In this document: piece after piece, positions 17,575 through 26,411 of the stretch
Position numbering within the stretch: position 1 is the stretch's first letter
How the letters are laid out: every line of letters starts with the position of its first letter
Source: RGZA01 sp964568585
Lineage (GTDB): Bacteria; Pseudomonadota; Alphaproteobacteria; UBA9219; RGZA01
Length of the DNA: 64,000 nucleotides
NCBI GenBank assembly: GCA_964568585.1
Contig: CAZMQI010000003.1
Coordinates: 47,284 to 111,283 of the forward strand
Reading direction: 5' to 3'
Made by a program: the position numbers and the translations under genes
Notes under the pieces: model-generated
What the model was told of the DNA's origin: nothing
The model's input: the letters and a program-made list of their open reading frames with translations, nothing else
The model's database searches: none

Positions 17575-18231
17575 ATGAATAAACAAGATGCCGTTCAAAC
17601 CGTTTTAATCCGTAATAGTTTTTACCGCGACGGGTATCGTTCGCTGCTGAAAGTCGCGCTTGTGCAGGGCGGCGTCATCATCGCGCTGATTGCCGCGATT
17701 GTGTATCTCGTTTTAGCCAGCGATGTGAAGCATGTGTTTTTTGCGACCAACGTTGATGGCCGCATCATGCCGATTGAACCAATCGCCGAGCCATACTTCC
17801 AGGATGACCAGGTCATCACATGGGTTGCGAAAACCGCACGCGAAGTTATGCAGATGGATTATCTCAATTATCGTACCTCGTTGGATAAAGCGAACAGCAA
17901 GTTCACACAAGCAGGTCGTATCGACTTCCACGCTGCGCTTAAAGACAGCCGTTTGATTGAAGCGATTGAGAAGAACAAGCTGGTCGTTCAATTGAAAGTT
18001 GAAGGTGCGCCGCAAATCTTGAAGAAGGCCATCACGAAGGAAGGCGCGTATGTGTGGTTCCTCTCCATGCCGATCAGCATCGTGTATGACGGACAAGATC
18101 CACCGCAACCATTCCACGGAAAACTACAAGTACGCGTTGACCGTATCGACTTCCTTGAAAACCCCGATGGTATCGCATTCGGCCAATGGGTAGTGGGCGA
18201 AGAAAATATCCTCAATCGTGTACAAAAGTAA
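17575..18231 (+). CDS. dotI: DotI/IcmL-like inner-membrane protein (TraM of IncI)
   Basis: A 218-residue protein with a short cytoplasmic N-terminus, one membrane span (about 24-47) and a periplasmic domain. Family hallmarks are RNSFYRDGYRSLLKVAL before the span, then VFFATNVDGRIMPIEPIAEPYF and FHAALKDSRLIEAIEKNKLVV. DotI forms an inner-membrane ring in the type IVB machine together with DotJ. Length matches Legionella DotI (212). It opens the T4BSS gene cluster, 58 bp after the GcrA-like gene. The stop codon lies in a 15-bp tandem repeat. Confidence 0.88.
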   Translation: MNKQDAVQTVLIRNSFYRDGYRSLLKVALVQGGVIIALIAAIVYLVLASDVKHVFFATNVDGRIMPIEPIAEPYFQDDQVITWVAKTAREVMQMDYLNYRTSLDKANSKFTQAGRIDFHAALKDSRLIEAIEKNKLVVQLKVEGAPQILKKAITKEGAYVWFLSMPISIVYDGQDPPQPFHGKLQVRVDRIDFLENPDGIAFGQWVVGEENILNRVQK

Positions 18232-18267
18232 TTCTGGCAAAAGTAATTTTGGCAAAAATAATCTGGA
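18223..18267 (+). repeat. Three 15-bp tandem repeats across the dotI stop codon
   Basis: CAAAAGTAATTCTGG (18223-18237), CAAAAGTAATTTTGG (18238-18252) and a looser third copy (18253-18267). The stop TAA of dotI lies in the first unit, so the array lengthens the spacer before the second IcmL gene. Probably a slippage duplication. Confidence 0.85.
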
Positions 18268-18273
18268 TTAGTC

Positions 18274-18954
18274 ATGGCAACAAAACGGCCAACTACCGCC
18301 ATTAAACCCGAACAGGTTTATAAGGTTGTGTTTCATCCATCCGAACCAGCGCCGGTTGGTTCATCGGCGCAGTTCCGTTTCGCCAGAGGGCTGGTGACGA
18401 TTTTATCATACATCATCGCGATGCTCGTCTTCTGCGTGTTCATGGTATTCTTCATGTTCGCGGATACATATTTCTATCACTTCAGCGTGCTTGATCGTGA
18501 ACGCATTCCCGAGCGGCTAGTGACGATGCATCCACTAGATAATCCGAACTTGACGCGTACGGGCATCACCAACATGGCGATGAATATTGCGACAGAAGTA
18601 TTGACCTTTGGCTTCAATAACGCCGATGAACGCTTGCTGAAATCTCGCCGCCTGTTTACCGAAGCTGCGTGGCTGCGTTTTGCCAAGGCATATCTTAAGG
18701 AAGGCCGTCTTGATAAAATCAAGCTCAACCAGCAAGTGCTGACCAACATCGCAAGAGATAATGCGGTGATTGTGGAAGAGGGCAAGAATTCATCTGGCGA
18801 ACTGCAATGGGTCGTACAGGTTCCAACTATTACAACTTACCAAGCCGGTAAAAAAATCGTGCCGGTCCGAAGTGTCCTGCAGATCACGCTCATCAAGGCA
18901 TCGACCCTTGAGCATCCCGAAGGTGTTGCAATTGATGGTTGGGAACAACTGTAA
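18274..18954 (+). CDS. Second DotI/IcmL-family protein
   Basis: A 226-residue protein with the DotI layout: N-terminal cytosolic tail, one span (about 41-68, VTILSYIIAMLVFCVFMVFFMF), then FADTYFYHFSVLDRERIPERLVTMHPLDNPNLT and a periplasmic domain ending KASTLEHPEGVAIDGWEQL. It is clearly related in layout to the preceding gene but diverged. Legionella pairs DotI with DotJ, a paralogue that has lost the periplasmic domain; here the partner keeps it. It probably forms a mixed ring with DotI (inference). Confidence 0.78.
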   Translation: MATKRPTTAIKPEQVYKVVFHPSEPAPVGSSAQFRFARGLVTILSYIIAMLVFCVFMVFFMFADTYFYHFSVLDRERIPERLVTMHPLDNPNLTRTGITNMAMNIATEVLTFGFNNADERLLKSRRLFTEAAWLRFAKAYLKEGRLDKIKLNQQVLTNIARDNAVIVEEGKNSSGELQWVVQVPTITTYQAGKKIVPVRSVLQITLIKASTLEHPEGVAIDGWEQL

Positions 18955-19040
18955 GGTTCCGCATCGCGCCCAAATCACCTAGAAACTATCCGGCAAATCA
19001 CCCCGCAAATCAGGGCCCAACTCGGGCATCTTTACTTCTC

Positions 19041-19174
19041 GTTAACTTCCCAGTCCCTACTCTAACCGTGTTTGATTCTTTCCTGCCATAGGGGCAAGAA
19101 AAATAGAATCTAACGCCGGTTGAAGCATTGACGGGAGTCTTGAAGAAGATTCTAGTGAAAACAGATGACGATTC
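19041..19174 (+). promoter_or_regulatory. dotH upstream region: cluster of five GANTC sites and promoter-like motif
   Basis: GANTC occurs at 19074, 19106, 19135, 19148 and 19170, five sites in about 100 bp where about 0.4 is expected by chance. GTTAA (19041) and TACTCTA (19058) are also found with similar spacing upstream of dotO (26295 and 26311). Clustered GANTC sites in alphaproteobacteria mark promoters sensitive to CcrM methylation and GcrA. Role inferred. Confidence 0.5.
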
Positions 19175-20490
19175 GTGACCTCAAATCATTGATAGGTAGA
19201 CCTTTACGGCATTTAGCCGTTTCGGGCGGCGTACTCCTTGTGACATTACTATGCACAGGGATTTCCACAGCTTATGCACAGACCATTTTGCCTGCCGCGC
19301 TGATGGCAACATCTTCCCCTGCGATATTGCCCCCTCCATCAACATCTCAGGCAACATCCCCGACATTATCAATGGAAGCAAATCTTGCGCCGCCTGCAAT
19401 GGAAGCGCCTGCGCTCGCTCATCCTGCTTTAGCAATGCCGATTGCATCTGAATCAACCGCGCCACTTCCAACCTCTACGACGACAACCACCACTACAACT
19501 ACCGATGCACCTCCGCCACTTACCATTTCAACGGATACTACACCGCCACCTGCGCCACCAACTGAAGCGCTTGGAAGAACCGCAAGCGTGGATCGTCCTG
19601 CATCCAGCGTGATGCCACTTGATCCACCGCCCTTGCCGCAAGAAAGCCGTTTGGACAATGCCATCCGTAATGAAGCTGAACGTTCATTCTACGATGCCAA
19701 AAAACAAAAATATCAATCAACGTTTGAACGCGCTTACGAAGGACTTGTTCCGCTAGGCCCAAATGAAGTGCGCGATACGATGAGCCGTTATGAACGCACG
19801 CAGCGCGCATCCGTTCCACCATCTACGGGACAGCCACGCGGCCAAGTCCGCATCAAAACATTATCGCTGGAACCTGGTTCTGAACCACCCACCATCAATA
19901 TTTCGTCGGGTTATGTAACGACGATTACGATTTTGGATGCAACGGGCGAGCCATGGCCCATTCTTGATTTAGGGATTGGCGGAAATTTTGAAGTGAGCAA
20001 AACAGGCGGCGGTAATCACGTTATCCGCGTGATGCCACTGACACGTTTTGGTTATGGTAATCTGTCGGTCTTGTTACAGGATTTATCAACGCCGATTATT
20101 TTCAAGCTGGCTTCCGGTGGCGCAACGGTGGATTACCGTTTTGACGCACGCGTTCCGCGTCTTGGCCCCAACGCCAAACTATCGCTGATTGATAAGAAGA
20201 ACAGATTACAAGCGGGCTCAGCCGACATCATGGGGTTCCTTGATAACGCACCGCCGCCCGAAGCAAAGCGCGTTCGCATCAATGGCGCAGACTCTCGCAC
20301 CATGGCATGGACGGTAGATCGCCGCATGTTCGTGCGTACACCGCTCACCATGTTATCGCCATCTTGGGATTCCAGTGTGTCATCCGCGGATGGCACCACG
20401 GTATATGAATTAACTGAAACGCCCGTCCTTATTATGTCTGATAATGGTGTGCTGGTACGCGCAAGAGTGGCACCCAAGGAAGAAGAATAG
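19165..20490 (+). CDS. dotH: DotH/IcmK outer-membrane core protein (TraN of IncI)
   Basis: A 441-residue protein: signal peptide (to about 39, AYA-QT), a low-complexity Ala/Pro/Ser/Thr linker (about 40-150, with runs of Thr), and a C-terminal VirB9-like beta domain. Recognisable DotH stretches are GYVTTITILDATGEPWPI, VIRVMPLTRFGYGNLSVLL and VDYRFDARVPRLGPNA. DotH forms the outer-membrane core ring with DotC, DotD, DotF and DotG. It is followed by dotG after 2 bp, so translation is coupled. The upstream 210 bp hold a GANTC cluster. Confidence 0.92.
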   Translation: MTIRDLKSLIGRPLRHLAVSGGVLLVTLLCTGISTAYAQTILPAALMATSSPAILPPPSTSQATSPTLSMEANLAPPAMEAPALAHPALAMPIASESTAPLPTSTTTTTTTTTDAPPPLTISTDTTPPPAPPTEALGRTASVDRPASSVMPLDPPPLPQESRLDNAIRNEAERSFYDAKKQKYQSTFERAYEGLVPLGPNEVRDTMSRYERTQRASVPPSTGQPRGQVRIKTLSLEPGSEPPTINISSGYVTTITILDATGEPWPILDLGIGGNFEVSKTGGGNHVIRVMPLTRFGYGNLSVLLQDLSTPIIFKLASGGATVDYRFDARVPRLGPNAKLSLIDKKNRLQAGSADIMGFLDNAPPPEAKRVRINGADSRTMAWTVDRRMFVRTPLTMLSPSWDSSVSSADGTTVYELTETPVLIMSDNGVLVRARVAPKEEE

Positions 20491-20492
20491 TC

Positions 20493-21869
20493 ATGACCAA
20501 CAACAACGCAGATGATTTTGATCAGGATTTTTCGGACGCAACGGTACAACGTGCGCCTGCTGCAAAGCCAACTATGGCGAACAACATCGCCGCTGCGTGG
20601 CAAGGCAGCCCGTTGTTCAAAATGTTTGTGTTGGTGGTGATTGTTGGTGCACTCGCTGCTGCTGCCATCGCGATTTTCTCCGGCAATGAAAAGGATATTC
20701 CTGGTTCATCCGTGCGTTCCGCTCCCGGGTTGACCGAAGCACCAGGTGCCAAAGCGCCGCCAGCTTATGTGGATGCTGTGAACGACGCATCCGTCAAACG
20801 TGCGGAAGAAGCATTGCAACAAGGCAAGAGCGCCATTCCAACGCCTGTGTCGGGCGATGAAACAAAAGCGGGTCTTGGCGATCAAGGTGATGAATCGCAA
20901 TATGATCCTTTGGCAGAATTCCGTCCCAATACTCCGCAAGATGCAGCGCCATCCGAGCAGCAAGACCAAACACCTGTTGAAACCATCGACAGCGAATTGC
21001 TGAGCAAGATGCAATCGCAAATGACCAATTTGTTTGATAGCTGGCGTCCGGCTGGAATTAAAACCATACAGATTCAAGAAATGTCAGCGCGGCAAGCGAC
21101 ACCGGTTTCAACCACCACCCAGCAGAATGCAAAAACCCTTGTTGCATCGGGTAGCATTTATTACGGCGAAATGTTGATGGAAGCGAATTCCGATGCGCCT
21201 GGCCCGATTGTCGCACAGATTCTATCAGGTCCGTTTGCGGGTGGCCGCGCGATTGGCGCGTTTGAGGTTACACGCGAATACCTGATCATCCGTTTCACAA
21301 AGATCAGCTACAAGAAAAAAGACTATGCAGCTGATATTCTTGCGGTTGACCCGAATACAACCTTGGGCGCACTGGTAACCGAAAAAGATAACCGATATTT
21401 TACGCGCGTTCTTTTGCCGGCAGCTGCGGCATTCCTTGAAGGGTTCGGTCAGGCATTAGGCACACCATCCAATAGTATTATCAGCAATGATGGTCAGACA
21501 GTCGTATTGCAGCAATCCAAACAGGGTGTTGAAGACGGGCTCTATCGTGGTCTTGCGGAAGGTGCAACGACCGTTGGTGGTTTCTTCAGGGATGAAGCAG
21601 CCGCAACCAAACCGCTTATTCGCGTTGCTGTCGGAACGCCGATGGGACTATTTTTTGTGAATGCAGTAACCGACGGGAACCAGAACGGTCGTAGTGCGAA
21701 TGTGATTGAAACCCCAATTCAGACACAAGTGCAGCAACCGCCGCCGACTTTTTCCTCATCGGGCGCCTTAATTAATGACAATACCATCCCAAATACAGGA
21801 TTAACCACGGTTCCCGCTTCATCTCTTGCGAACAGTGGTGTCAACATTATACAATCCGGTACCAAATAA
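20493..21869 (+). CDS. dotG: DotG/IcmE, VirB10-like channel protein (TraO of IncI)
   Basis: A 458-residue protein with one inner-membrane span (about 42-62), a proline/acidic periplasmic linker and a C-terminal VirB10-like domain (about 170-400, with LVASGSIYYGEMLMEANSDAPGPIVAQILSGPFAGGRAIG and VGTPMGLFFVN). DotG spans the periplasm and lines the central channel. At 458 residues it is about the size of the conjugative TraO form and lacks the long repeats of Legionella DotG (1048). It sits between dotH and dotF. Confidence 0.92.
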   Translation: MTNNNADDFDQDFSDATVQRAPAAKPTMANNIAAAWQGSPLFKMFVLVVIVGALAAAAIAIFSGNEKDIPGSSVRSAPGLTEAPGAKAPPAYVDAVNDASVKRAEEALQQGKSAIPTPVSGDETKAGLGDQGDESQYDPLAEFRPNTPQDAAPSEQQDQTPVETIDSELLSKMQSQMTNLFDSWRPAGIKTIQIQEMSARQATPVSTTTQQNAKTLVASGSIYYGEMLMEANSDAPGPIVAQILSGPFAGGRAIGAFEVTREYLIIRFTKISYKKKDYAADILAVDPNTTLGALVTEKDNRYFTRVLLPAAAAFLEGFGQALGTPSNSIISNDGQTVVLQQSKQGVEDGLYRGLAEGATTVGGFFRDEAAATKPLIRVAVGTPMGLFFVNAVTDGNQNGRSANVIETPIQTQVQQPPPTFSSSGALINDNTIPNTGLTTVPASSLANSGVNIIQSGTK

Positions 21870-21919
21870 TCCGGTTACCCCCATATAGCCAAGACATATA
21901 AGTTTTAAGAGGCACATCA

Positions 21920-23278
21920 ATGGATAAAGACGACCCGTTCAATCGTCCTGCAAACCCACAGGGGGGCGGAGAAAATGATTTTGAAGATGATGCGCGCTAT
22001 GATGACGCGATAACACCTTCCGTGCGCGAAGAAGAATACGCAGCAGGTCAGGAAGAATGGGATCAGCCAATCGACGAGCTTGCTGAAGATGACCAGCACA
22101 TGGAAGCTCAGCCACAACCACGTAAAGACCCATTCGCCGCAGATGATGAAGGCCCGCTGGAAGATGATTTTTCTGAGCATTCGCACGAAGCTCATGAGCA
22201 TGATGGCGAACATGATGCAGAACATCATGACGGCGATGAAGGTCTTGAGCATGACCCAGAGGTAGATGGTTCCGAAATGCAAGCACCGCCACGCGCTGCG
22301 GGCGGGATGAAATTGCCATCCAATATTATGAAATACGTTCCCTATGTCGGCGGTGGTATCGCCGCATTGGTGATTGCATTCTTTGGCTATCAAATGTTTG
22401 CAGGTGGTTCGTCGTCTGAACCAACACAGCCTTCGCTAGAAAACCAGAATACATGGGATTTGCAGCCTGCACCAACACAAGCGCAACCTGAATTAACCGC
22501 GAATAATACACAGCCAGCCCCAGCATCATCAGGCAGTAATGTCATAACGCCTGTTACCACCCCCATGGAACAGCAACCCCAACAGGCGCCATTACCAGTT
22601 GCAACCGCACCTAATCCGCTTGAAAGCCGTGTTGCAGAATTAACCGCGCAGCTTGATCAGATGAGACAAACCCAAGATGATTTGACGCAAAAATTGCAAG
22701 CAGCACAGCAAGCCGCGCAGCAGGCAGCACAACAGCCGCCATCCATGGATGAAAATTCCAAAGCTGCGACTGCTGCGTTGAATGCACGCATTGCCGAGCT
22801 GGAACAAAAACTAGCAACCGCTTCAACTGGTGCACAAACGACAACCTCAACCACCACCACGTCGTCTGGTGTGGATGCGCCGTTGAGTAAAGCTGCAGCG
22901 CGTAAAGCGGCACGTGATGCGGCAAGAGCAGCACGTCAGGCAGCAGCAGATGCCGCGCCTGCTGAAACCACAACCCGCAAAAGCAAACAAGCTAGCACCG
23001 ATTTTATGGCAGCCAAGAAAAGCAAAGCTGCCAAGAAACGCAAAGCTGCTGAAGCCAACGAAGATACAGGCTTTGAGCCAGTCGCACGTTCATCCTTCCA
23101 AGGTTGGATTTTGCGTTCGGCACAACCTGGTTCGGCATGGTTATCCCAAGGACCTTATAGCAGCGATCTTCGCCGCGTAGTTCCGGGCGATAAAGTGCAG
23201 GGACTTGGCACCGTGACCTCCATCCACCAAATCGCGGGGCGATGGGTTGTTGAAGGTACGCAAGGCGCGGTTCGCTAG
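21920..23278 (+). CDS. DotF/IcmG-like bitopic protein (TraP-like)
   Basis: A 452-residue protein: acidic cytoplasmic part with a His/Glu/Asp-rich stretch (about 83-112), one span at 140-160, a Gln/Pro linker, a coiled coil (about 209-295), an Ala/Lys/Arg-rich stretch (about 315-375) and a small C-terminal domain (about 385-452, SSFQGWILRSAQPGSAWLS). Topology and position after dotG fit DotF/IcmG, a core-complex protein of the inner membrane. Sequence conservation in this family is low, so the call rests on order and layout. Ribosome site AAGAGG. Confidence 0.7.
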   Translation: MDKDDPFNRPANPQGGGENDFEDDARYDDAITPSVREEEYAAGQEEWDQPIDELAEDDQHMEAQPQPRKDPFAADDEGPLEDDFSEHSHEAHEHDGEHDAEHHDGDEGLEHDPEVDGSEMQAPPRAAGGMKLPSNIMKYVPYVGGGIAALVIAFFGYQMFAGGSSSEPTQPSLENQNTWDLQPAPTQAQPELTANNTQPAPASSGSNVITPVTTPMEQQPQQAPLPVATAPNPLESRVAELTAQLDQMRQTQDDLTQKLQAAQQAAQQAAQQPPSMDENSKAATAALNARIAELEQKLATASTGAQTTTSTTTTSSGVDAPLSKAAARKAARDAARAARQAAADAAPAETTTRKSKQASTDFMAAKKSKAAKKRKAAEANEDTGFEPVARSSFQGWILRSAQPGSAWLSQGPYSSDLRRVVPGDKVQGLGTVTSIHQIAGRWVVEGTQGAVR

Positions 23279-23491
23279 ACCGTTTTCGTCATTCCTCAGA
23301 ATAATAGTAAGATATGGTTAATGATTTTTAACCAATGGGAATTTCTTCCTTTGAAATCAAAGAAAGAAAGTAATTTTTTATATACTTTTAATGAATCCTT
23401 GGAATACTCGGATGATGGGGAAAAGCCTTTTACTGTCATCCAATCATATGGGATGTAATCCATGGGGTTGGGTTGTTTTAGGATATTGCGA

Positions 23492-24481
23492 ATGAAGCAT
23501 GCCAAGAAACAAAACCGCCTGTTCAGTTTCATTTCTGGAGTTGATGTGACGCGCTTACTTTTGGCTGCGCTCATTGTAATTTTATATCCGACATCGGGGT
23601 TTGCACAAACAATAGATCCGAATAATGGAACAACGGTTGGAAGCATGTTCTGCAATGTCTTGCAGAACTCCGGTTCGTTCCCGCCACTTTTTTCAGGCAT
23701 AGCTTACATCACCGGCGCATGGATTGTGGTGCGCGGTCTATTCGATATGATGAAGCGCAGTTCCGATCCGACCAATAAGCCATTTAAAGATGGTATTCTT
23801 GGCGTGATGATGGGCGGTATGGTGGCATCACTTCCAAACCTCATCAACTGGCTGCATAAATCACTTCTACGTGACACTGTAAAAGGTGACGGCATCCGTT
23901 GCTCGGCCGCAGAATCGGTAGCCACCGATAGTGCTGTTCCGCTTGACGTGATGCTCAGCAATTTCGTTGGCAATATCACCCCTGGCATCCTTGCGCTGAT
24001 TAGCGGCATGGCGGTAATCTTTGGTATTGTGATGATTTTCTATAACATGGTGAAGCTGTCGAAATTCGGTTCTGACGCTAAAACCAGCACACTGACACCC
24101 ATCATCGGCAGCTTGATTATCGGTGCGCTTTTGGTCGCGGTTGGTCAAACCATGGATGTGAGCTTAAGCACCATCTTTGGTAACAACACGTCGATGACGA
24201 CGCTGACAAAATATTCAGGCGTGGCCTATGTGCCTGGCGGCAGTTTTGATATGACGCGTTTCAATAATGCGATGTCGGCAGTGTTCACATTCCTTCGAAT
24301 CGTCGGCAGTTTGAGTTTTGTGCGTGGATTCTTCGTGATGAAGAATGCATTGGAAGGACAAGGGCAGGCGACCAAGGGTCAGGCCTATACCCATATCATC
24401 GGTGGCGCGCTGTTGGTGAACATGCCAGCTTTTATCCAATACATCGAACAGTCAGTCGGGTTCAAAGTTTTGGCTGGCTAA
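23492..24481 (+). CDS. DotE/IcmC-like polytopic membrane protein with internal duplication
   Basis: About 329 residues from ATG 23492 (AGGA site). An N-terminal signal-like segment is followed by two related halves. The first (around 60-120: FSGIAYITGAWIVVRGLFDMM...DGILGVMMGGMVASLPNLI) and the last (around 255-325: FTFLRIVGSLSFVRGFFVMKNALEGQGQATKGQAYTHIIGGALLVNMPAFI) match the DotE/IcmC and DotP/IcmD pattern. These small inner-membrane proteins are essential in Dot/Icm systems; their exact role is unclear. At 329 residues it is longer than Legionella IcmC (194), suggesting a tandem fusion. Confidence 0.72.
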   Translation: MKHAKKQNRLFSFISGVDVTRLLLAALIVILYPTSGFAQTIDPNNGTTVGSMFCNVLQNSGSFPPLFSGIAYITGAWIVVRGLFDMMKRSSDPTNKPFKDGILGVMMGGMVASLPNLINWLHKSLLRDTVKGDGIRCSAAESVATDSAVPLDVMLSNFVGNITPGILALISGMAVIFGIVMIFYNMVKLSKFGSDAKTSTLTPIIGSLIIGALLVAVGQTMDVSLSTIFGNNTSMTTLTKYSGVAYVPGGSFDMTRFNNAMSAVFTFLRIVGSLSFVRGFFVMKNALEGQGQATKGQAYTHIIGGALLVNMPAFIQYIEQSVGFKVLAG

Positions 24482-24650
24482 AAAAAACCAAATTTTTGAA
24501 ATAGGATGGTTAATAAAGGGTAAATAGGTAAACCTTTATACAATTTTTAATAATTGCTTTGTTATTATTACTTACATCCAAAGGCCATAATTTTTGTTAC
24601 ACTGAGTTGTTCATCAGTAAATGATGTAAGTTTTTGAAGGAAACTTAGGA

Positions 24651-25055
24651 ATGAAGTTTGGTAGCGTAATGAATACAGCAGTTAAGAGCGCGATGATCGC
24701 GGGTATTCTTGCAGCAGCATGGCCTGAAATGGCACATGCACAGAATTTTCAGGCTACATCTGCCGCGTTGGTAGACGCGCTAAAAGATATGCCAGTTATT
24801 ATTTCGGGCGTCTCTTATATGTTTGGTGGGTTGCTGGTTTTGGGCGGCGCAAACAAATTGAAGATGCATGCGGAAAATCCGCAGCAGACTCCGATGTCTC
24901 ACGGCCTTGTTCGTATTGGCGTGGGCGGGATGATTGCAGGCTTGCCACCGTTTATGGGTTGGGTGAACAACTCGTTGTCGATTGGCGGCGGCACGATGAA
25001 GTTCAAGAAGCTTGATAGAATTTCTGACCTAATTACTTTCAGTGGTGTGTGTTAG
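24651..25055 (+). CDS. IcmD/DotP-like small membrane protein, copy 1
   Basis: A 134-residue protein: signal peptide (cleavage near AHA-QN, about 28), then two hydrophobic segments around the motif VSYMFGGLLVLGGANKLKMHAENPQQTP and a GGMIAGLPPFMGWVN stretch. This is the compact DotP/IcmD form (132 in Legionella). A close paralogue follows 39 bp downstream, with the same LKxHAxNPQQxP motif, and the dotE-like gene precedes it. It has its own AGGA ribosome site after a 169-bp AT-rich gap. Confidence 0.75.
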   Translation: MKFGSVMNTAVKSAMIAGILAAAWPEMAHAQNFQATSAALVDALKDMPVIISGVSYMFGGLLVLGGANKLKMHAENPQQTPMSHGLVRIGVGGMIAGLPPFMGWVNNSLSIGGGTMKFKKLDRISDLITFSGVC

Positions 25056-25094
25056 AATTAACTTAGAAGTTTAACAGCGAAGGAGAGGGAAAAT

Positions 25095-25517
25095 ATGAAA
25101 CGTGAATTGTTTGAAAATGTACTTAAGACCGGTCTCGTTGCAGCAGTGATTGCAATTGCTTGCCCTGATTTAGCATCCGCACAAGCACTTCAAAACTCTG
25201 TAACCGAAGTGAAAGCCGGTATTGCGAATATGCCGATGCTTGTATCAGGCTTTGCATATATCGCAGGCGGTGCAGCGATGTTAAGCGGCGCCGGTATGCT
25301 CAAGAAACATGCTGATAATCCTCAACAAAACCCACTTGCACCAGGCGTGACCCGCATGGCATTGGGCGGCGTGGTAGCAGCGATGCCATCATTCCTCAGC
25401 TACGTAAACGGTACGCTGAAAAGCAATACCGAAGGGCCATTGCAGTACAAAGGACTTCAAACCGTTGGTGAATTGAAGTTGAATTTGATGCATCAAATTA
25501 CCAGTCTCTTCTCATAA
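25095..25517 (+). CDS. IcmD/DotP-like small membrane protein, copy 2
   Basis: A 140-residue protein with a signal peptide (ASA-QA), then MPMLVSGFAYIAGGAAMLSGAGMLKKHADNPQQNP and ALGGVVAAMPSFLSYVN. Same family as the preceding gene, with a strong AGGAGAGGG ribosome site. The pair, with the dotE-like gene, gives three members side by side; Legionella also has several (DotE, DotP, DotV). The two copies may have distinct places in the machine. Confidence 0.75.
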   Translation: MKRELFENVLKTGLVAAVIAIACPDLASAQALQNSVTEVKAGIANMPMLVSGFAYIAGGAAMLSGAGMLKKHADNPQQNPLAPGVTRMALGGVVAAMPSFLSYVNGTLKSNTEGPLQYKGLQTVGELKLNLMHQITSLFS

Positions 25518-25535
25518 GATTGGTTTGATGAATTA

Positions 25536-26267
25536 ATGTCCCTCCTCCCGATTACGCTGGGCGTCAAGCGCAACCTTGATGCCCAGCAATCCGGAGCAGC
25601 CGGTAAACCAAAACGTCGCAAACCACTTTCGAAGTCTGAGCTTTCTAAACTCGTCCAACACACCTTCGAAAAAGATTCCTTCACCTGCTGCTACTGCGGA
25701 TTCAAAGCTAAACAATTTCAAAAGGCGATACCCAAAGATTGGGCGGTAACTGACCCGCGCGATTCTGAAATGGTCACCGCATGCATTTTCTGCGAGCAAT
25801 GCTTTGCGCTAGAAACTGTGGGTCCTATGGCGTCCGGCACGCTCATCTGGCTTCCCGAAATCAGCCAGGCTGCGCTGCATCACATCATGCGCGCCGTCTA
25901 TGCCTCACGCGCACAAATGGATATTGCGCCAGATAACATCAAAAATTGTGCCGACCGGACATTCGAAGTCCTGTTTAACCGCAGAGGTGAAGCCAAACGC
26001 CGTATCGGTACCGATGACCCGATGGTTTTGGCTGCTGCCTTACTTGAAAATGTGACCGAAGAAACGTTTCGAGGCCGCGAAGATAAATTCAGTGGGATTC
26101 GCCTAATGCCGCTGGATAAACGCATGATCCCAAGTGCTTCCGGCAAAGATAACGATCAATTCCCGCGGATTATCGAATATTGGGTCTCTGATGAAGGGCC
26201 TTTAGGCAAGATGCCCCCAGCCACTTGGGAAGCCATGCAACTCGGCATTACCAAAGTTGCCAGCTAA
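25536..26267 (+). CDS. dotN: DotN/IcmJ, zinc-binding HNH-like subunit of the coupling complex
   Basis: A 243-residue protein. The N-terminal third holds two cysteine groups: CCYCGF at 51-56 and CIFCEQCF at 83-90, in an HNH-nuclease-like zinc fold as in IcmJ (about 208 residues). In Legionella, DotN binds DotL in the type IV coupling complex. No nuclease activity is implied. The start at 25536 lies 18 bp after the IcmD-like copy 2. A 144-bp gap follows before dotO. Confidence 0.88.
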   Translation: MSLLPITLGVKRNLDAQQSGAAGKPKRRKPLSKSELSKLVQHTFEKDSFTCCYCGFKAKQFQKAIPKDWAVTDPRDSEMVTACIFCEQCFALETVGPMASGTLIWLPEISQAALHHIMRAVYASRAQMDIAPDNIKNCADRTFEVLFNRRGEAKRRIGTDDPMVLAAALLENVTEETFRGREDKFSGIRLMPLDKRMIPSASGKDNDQFPRIIEYWVSDEGPLGKMPPATWEAMQLGITKVAS

Positions 26268-26411
26268 GTGATTTTAGCGATTTGTTCATTTTCAGTTAAG
26301 GCTTTGTCTTTACTCTAGATTCTGGCCCTAACCGTTCTATCTCAAGAAGGGCTGGGCAGGGGGCTAATCACATCCTTCTGTTCATTACACCCCTAATTTA
26401 AATTGCACCGC

